Shown in pieces: positions 60,623 to 64,000 of a stretch of 64,000 nt of DNA. Positions within the stretch are counted from its first letter, which is position 1. Each line of letters begins with the position of its first letter. The stretch comes from Pseudonocardia alni (GTDB lineage Bacteria; Actinomycetota; Actinomycetes; Mycobacteriales; Pseudonocardiaceae). Below the pieces are notes generated by a model. The model searched no databases. It had not been told where the DNA came from and saw nothing but the letters and a program-made list of their open reading frames with translations. The stretch covers positions 1,178,001 to 1,242,000 of the forward strand of contig NZ_PHUJ01000003.1 of the NCBI RefSeq assembly GCF_002813375.1, written 5' to 3'. The position numbers were made by a program, and so were the translations under genes.

Positions 60623-60646
60623 ACAGTAATCGTTGTCGATTACTGT
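60623..60646. promoter_or_regulatory. Zur-type operator between divergent genes
   Basis: ACAGTAATCG-TTGT-CGATTACTGT, a perfect 10-bp inverted repeat in an otherwise GC-rich gap. Cys-less L31 genes are classic Zur targets, which supports the assignment. Confidence 0.7.
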
Positions 60647-60679
60647 CGACGGTAACACCCGCGACGCAGGAGGAACACC

Positions 60680-60934
60680 GTGAAGCCCGGCATCCACCCC
60701 CCGTACGGCCCGGTCGTCTACCGCGACACGTCCACCGGCGACGAGTTCCTGACCCGGTCGACCGAGACCTCGCGCGAGACCGTCGAGTGGTCGGACGGGA
60801 ACACCTATCCCCTGATCAAGGTGGACACGACCTCGGCGTCACACCCGTTCTGGACGGGCAACGCCCGGGTGCTCGACGCCGCGGGCCAGGTCGAGAAGTT
60901 CCGCCGACGCTTCGGGGAGCGCACGCGCGGCTAG
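60680..60934 (+). CDS. rpmE2: Ribosomal protein L31 type B (zinc-independent)
   Basis: An 84-aa protein. [20 protein letters not shown] and [26 protein letters not shown] are L31 signatures. It has no cysteine, so it is the C-minus paralogue made under zinc starvation to free zinc from ribosomes. GTG with AGGAGGA upstream. Confidence 0.95.
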   Translation: MKPGIHPPYGPVVYRDTSTGDEFLTRSTETSRETVEWSDGNTYPLIKVDTTSASHPFWTGNARVLDAAGQVEKFRRRFGERTRG

Positions 60935-60973
60935 GGGCGTGTCTCCCCCTGGGCCCGCGTAGCGTCGGGAGGC

Positions 60974-61276
60974 ATGCGCCGCCGCCGTCGCGAACAGGTC
61001 CGGGTCGTCACCGACCTGACCGAGCCGCTGACGGTCGAGCACGGTCGTCGCATCCGGATCCGGCTCGTCGCGATGGTGGTGTGGATCGCGGGCTGGATCG
61101 TCGCCGGCGCCCTGTGGCGCGACGGCTGGCTGGCCACCGCGATCCTGCTGACCAGCGGCCCGGGGCTGTGGATCCTGTGGTGGCTCTTCGTCCCGCCCCG
61201 GGAGCAGGGACGGCGCGAGCCGGTCGGTCGCCGGCCCCCACGGGCACTGCCCGGGCCGCGGGACCCGCGGGAGTGA
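60974..61276 (+). CDS. Small two-TM membrane protein
   Basis: A 100-aa protein. Arg-rich N-terminus, helices IRLVAMVVWIAGWIVAGALW and ILLTSGPGLWILWWLFVPP, basic tail. Resembles DUF3099-type small actinobacterial membrane proteins. Function unknown. Confidence 0.65.
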   Translation: MRRRRREQVRVVTDLTEPLTVEHGRRIRIRLVAMVVWIAGWIVAGALWRDGWLATAILLTSGPGLWILWWLFVPPREQGRREPVGRRPPRALPGPRDPRE

Positions 61277-61341
61277 TCGGGTGGGCGGCCGCGGGGTTCC
61301 GCGACCACCCACCCCGGCATCCGGCGTCGTGGGCCGGAGAG

Positions 61342-62685
61342 TCATCCCGTCCTGCTGATCTCCACCATGTCCTCGCGCGGCACGACCTTCGTCCGCTCGC
61401 GGCCGCGCGCCTCGCCGAGGCCGCGCTCGTGCTTGTCGAGCGCGAGCCAGCCGGTCCAGGTGGTGTACGCCACGCCCCGGCGCTCCAGCAGCGCGTCGAC
61501 CTCGGCCGGGTCGCGACGGGGCGCCCGGGGCAGCTGTGGCGCGTCGGCCAGCAGGCTCGCGACGGTCTCCGAGGCGCAGCCCTTGGTGTGCCCGATCAGC
61601 CCGACCGGGCCGCGCTTGATCCAGCCGACGGCGTAGACGCCGGGCATCTCCTGGCCGTCGATGTCGTGTACCCGTCCCTCGCGGTGCGGCAGCACGCCGT
61701 GCTCGTGGTCGAAGGGCAACCCGGCCAGGTGCGAGCCGGTGTAGCCGATCGCCCGGTAGACCGCACCGACCGGGAAGTCGGTGAACTCGCCGGTGTCGCG
61801 GACGTCGCCGTGGCCGGTGTACTCGGTGCGCTCGATCCGGATGCCCTCGACGTGGTCGGTGCCGAGGATCCGCTCGGGGCGCGAGAGGAAGTGCAGGTGC
61901 ACCCGGCGCGGGTCGCCGCGCCGGTCCCGCAGCGCCCACCCCTGCAGGGTCCGCACCACCATCTCGACGTGCTTGGCCGAGCGGACCTCGGCCGCGGCGA
62001 CGTCGTCGAACTCGACGTCGGCCGGGTCGACGACCACCTCGACGCCCGGCACGTGGTCCAGCTCGCGCAGCTCCATCGGACTGAACCGGGCGTGCGCGAT
62101 CCCGCGGCGGGCGAACACGTGCACGTCCGTGGCCGGATTGACCGCGAGCCCGGCGTGGACCGAGTCCGGGATCTCGGTGCCCGACAGCCCCTCGGCGGTG
62201 CTCGCCAGGATCCGGGCGACGTCCAGGGCCACGTTCCCGGCGCCGATCACCGCGACCGACGACGAGTCGAGCGTCCAGTCCCGGGGCACGTCGGGGTGGC
62301 CGTCGTACCACTGCACGAAGCGGGCGGCGCCGTGGCTGCCCGGAAGGTCGACGCCGGGGACGTCGAGGTCCCGGTCCCGCTCGCAGCCGGTGGCCGCGAT
62401 GACCGCGTCGTAGTGGTCACGCAGGTCGGACAGGGTGATGTCGGTCCCGAAATGGACGTTGCCGAACAGCCGCACGCCGGGGCGGTCCAGCACGCGGTGC
62501 AGGGCGTGCACGATCTGCTTGATCCGCGGGTGGTCCGGGGCGACGCCGTAGCGGACCAGCCCGAACGGGGCGGGCAGCTTCTCGAACAGGTCCACGGCGA
62601 CGTCGGCATCGGACTTCAGCAGGGTGTCGGCGGCGTAGACGGCAGCCGGACCGGCGCCGATCACGGCGACGCGCAGCGCAGTCAT
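61342..62685 (-). CDS. fprA: Ferredoxin--NADP+ reductase FprA
   Basis: A 447-aa adrenodoxin-reductase-type flavoprotein. VAVIGAGPAAVYAADTLLKS binds FAD, APFGLVRYGVAPDHPRIK is family-specific, VAVIGAGNVALDVARIL binds NADP, and GWIKRGPVGLIGHTKGCASE is the C-terminal signature. It supplies electrons to ferredoxins and P450s. An iron box lies upstream. Confidence 0.95.
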   Translation of the reverse strand: MTALRVAVIGAGPAAVYAADTLLKSDADVAVDLFEKLPAPFGLVRYGVAPDHPRIKQIVHALHRVLDRPGVRLFGNVHFGTDITLSDLRDHYDAVIAATGCERDRDLDVPGVDLPGSHGAARFVQWYDGHPDVPRDWTLDSSSVAVIGAGNVALDVARILASTAEGLSGTEIPDSVHAGLAVNPATDVHVFARRGIAHARFSPMELRELDHVPGVEVVVDPADVEFDDVAAAEVRSAKHVEMVVRTLQGWALRDRRGDPRRVHLHFLSRPERILGTDHVEGIRIERTEYTGHGDVRDTGEFTDFPVGAVYRAIGYTGSHLAGLPFDHEHGVLPHREGRVHDIDGQEMPGVYAVGWIKRGPVGLIGHTKGCASETVASLLADAPQLPRAPRRDPAEVDALLERRGVAYTTWTGWLALDKHERGLGEARGRERTKVVPREDMVEISRTG

Positions 62686-62724
62686 CGTTCTCCTCGGGTG
62701 TCGACGGACCCCGAGGCTATAGCA

Positions 62725-62739
62725 AGGTAAGCCTTACCT
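62725..62739 (-). promoter_or_regulatory. IdeR/DtxR-type iron box ahead of fprA
   Basis: AGGTAAG-C-CTTACCT inside AGCAAGGTAAGCCTTACCTA, a palindrome close to the DtxR/IdeR consensus. It lies 40-54 nt before ATG 62685, placing fprA under iron repression. Confidence 0.72.
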
Positions 62740-62741
62740 AA

Positions 62742-63617
62742 CTATGACGCAGGCAACACCGTGCGCGGCAACAGGTCCGGGAAGTGGCCACCGACCCGCT
62801 CGGAGTGGCGTCGCCACTCCCGCGGGTAACCCAGCGACACCTCGACGAACGGGACGCCGTCGACCGTGACCGTCCGCGGGATGTGCAGGTGGCCGTGCAC
62901 GACCGCCCGCGCCCGGTAGCGACGGTGCCAGTCCGCCGTCGCCGTCGTGCCGCACCAGAGCGCGAACTCCGGGTACCAGAGGACATCGCAGGGTTCGCGG
63001 ACCAGCGGCCAGTGGTTGACCAGCACCGTCGGCAGGTCCGGATCGAGCGCGTCCAGGCGGGTCGCCGTCGACGCCACCCGGGCCGCGGACCACTCGGCCC
63101 GCGTGGCGTACGGAGCCGGATGGAGCAGGTACTCGTCGGTGCAGACGACACCGGCGGCGTACGCCGCGGCCAGCCCCTCCTCCGAGGTCGTGGTGCCGGC
63201 GGGCAGGAACGAGTAGTCGTAGGGCACGAACAGCGACGCGATGACGGCCGGGCCACCCGGGCCGTCCCATACCGGCCACGCGTCCTCCGGGGTCAGCACC
63301 CCGACATCCCGGCAGCGGCGGACCAGCTCGTCGTAGCGGGCGACGCCGGCGAGCTGCTCGACCGCGTCGGCCCGGGCGTTCTTGGCGCGGGTCCAGAGCT
63401 CGTGGTTGCCCGGGGTCCACAGCACCTGCGCGAAACGCTCCCGCAGCACGGCGAGCGTCGCGACGACGCTCTCGATCCGCTCGTCGACGTCACCCGCGAC
63501 GATCAGCCAGTCCCCCGGGTGTCCCGGGTGCAGCCCCGCGGCGATGTCGGCGTTCTCCGCGTGCCGCACGTGCAGGTCACTGACCGCGAGCAGGCGCGGC
63601 TCCCCGACGGCGGACAC
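62742..63617 (-). CDS. Metallophosphoesterase
   Basis: A 291-aa protein. LLAVSDLHVRH, LIVAGDVDERI, WTPGNHELW, VLVNHWPL and VVHGHLHIPR are the five calcineurin-like metal motifs in order. Substrate unknown. GTG 63617 chosen; the frame upstream lacks similarity. A GGGTAG box is 56 nt upstream. Confidence 0.87.
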   Translation of the reverse strand: MSAVGEPRLLAVSDLHVRHAENADIAAGLHPGHPGDWLIVAGDVDERIESVVATLAVLRERFAQVLWTPGNHELWTRAKNARADAVEQLAGVARYDELVRRCRDVGVLTPEDAWPVWDGPGGPAVIASLFVPYDYSFLPAGTTTSEEGLAAAYAAGVVCTDEYLLHPAPYATRAEWSAARVASTATRLDALDPDLPTVLVNHWPLVREPCDVLWYPEFALWCGTTATADWHRRYRARAVVHGHLHIPRTVTVDGVPFVEVSLGYPREWRRHSERVGGHFPDLLPRTVLPAS

Positions 63618-63673
63618 CCGCCATTGGTACCCGGTGGGGTCCGGCCCACCGTCCGCCGGGGCCGGAAACGTAC

Positions 63674-63679
63674 CTACCC
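63674..63679 (-). promoter_or_regulatory. GGGTAG box upstream of the metallophosphoesterase gene
   Basis: ACCGCGGGTAGGTACG on the minus strand. It lies outside the island, so the box type is not confined to it. Confidence 0.4.
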
Positions 63680-63739
63680 GCGGTAACTTACTCCTGGTAG
63701 CTTCGGAACCGAGCTCGACGACGAGGCGGGGAGGCCGGG

Positions 63740-64000
63740 ATGGCGGCATCGCGGGGAGTACGACGGTGGATCCGGTGGGTGCTGCGGCACGGGGCGATGC
63801 GGCGGGAGGTGACCCGCCAGGCGGCCAAGGGTGACCTGGGCGCGCACATGATCATCAACCCGGATGCGGTCCGGGACCCGTACCCGGCCTACGAGCAGAT
63901 CCGTGGACAGGGCCGGATGGTGCGCTCGGCGCTGACCTGGACCACGGTCGACCACGAGATCACCACCGAGGTGCTGCGCAGCCCCGACTTCTGCGTCGGG
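63740..64000 (+). CDS. Cytochrome P450, 3'-truncated by window end
   Basis: 87 codons are visible. DPYPAYEQIRGQGRMVRS and TTVDHEITTEVLRSPDF are the P450 helix A/beta-1 and B-region pattern. ATG 63740 has GGGGAGG 5 nt upstream. Heme motif not in the window. Proximity to fprA is suggestive but the genes are separated and divergent. Confidence 0.8.
   Translation, partial: MAASRGVRRWIRWVLRHGAMRREVTRQAAKGDLGAHMIINPDAVRDPYPAYEQIRGQGRMVRSALTWTTVDHEITTEVLRSPDFCVG

Overview
The window looks like chromosome from a very GC-rich actinomycete, most likely Pseudonocardiales (Pseudonocardia-like). The supporting features are an SsgB-type sporulation/division protein, a pSAM2-type actinomycete integrative element (AICE), a DUF6230/DUF6114 secreted-protein operon, mycothiol-type ArsC reductases, a SigB/SigF-family sigma factor with STAS and RsbW-like partners, several ANTAR proteins, and a Gly-Val-Gly-Cys-Val tRNA cluster. 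The species assignment is inference.

Left edge (1-1.35 kb): the 3' part of a GT1-type glycosyltransferase. At 1.70-1.80 kb and again at 42.96-43.06 kb lie two imperfect direct copies of the 3' half of a tRNA-Pro(GGG) plus its downstream terminator-like sequence. They bracket about 41 kb that reads as an old genomic island.

Island, arsenic part (1.9-8.6 kb): arsR - acr3 - arsC (with N-terminal helical domain) - arsC - arsC-like on the minus strand, and next to it a flavoprotein with a cysteine-rich tail plus an MFS transporter. These two diverge from an ArsR-GNAT fusion gene that resembles a regulator joined to an ArsN/phosphinothricin-type acetyltransferase.

Island, stress part (8.8-41.9 kb): universal stress protein, NAD(P)-linked formate dehydrogenase, SigB/F-type sigma factor, GAF/PAS-ANTAR regulators, P450, FAD oxidoreductases, hemerythrin, metallo-beta-lactamase fold protein, bifunctional-nuclease domain, SDR, PPK2, STAS and RsbW-like proteins, and small proteins of unknown role. 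Many starts are preceded by GGGTAG(GCG), like the -10 box of SigF/SigB promoters, often only 9-10 nt before the start codon. That suggests one stress regulon with leaderless messages. A three-gene respiratory formate dehydrogenase (26.4-31.8 kb) has an alpha subunit interrupted by an in-frame TGA in selenocysteine context, followed by a clear SECIS hairpin. The island also holds many broken genes: GT4, GT9, CtaD tail, alcohol dehydrogenase, Mn-catalase start, GAF-ANTAR and AraC.

43-48.3 kb: a gene-poor zone with a 71-bp degenerate repeat, the DUF6230/DUF6114 operon, an HxlR regulator, a methyltransferase and a 5'-truncated thioredoxin-reductase-like gene. 48.3-54.4 kb: a compact AICE (small genes, FtsK-like tra, RepSA, Xis, Int) abutting an intact tRNA-Val(CAC). 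54.6-64 kb: chromosomal backbone with a TIGR02611 membrane protein, an ECF sigma/anti-sigma pair, SsgB, six tRNAs with a segmental duplication, two SDRs, a Zur-type palindrome between rpmE2 and a divergent Cys protein, FprA with an IdeR/DtxR-type box, a metallophosphoesterase, and the start of a P450 cut by the window end.
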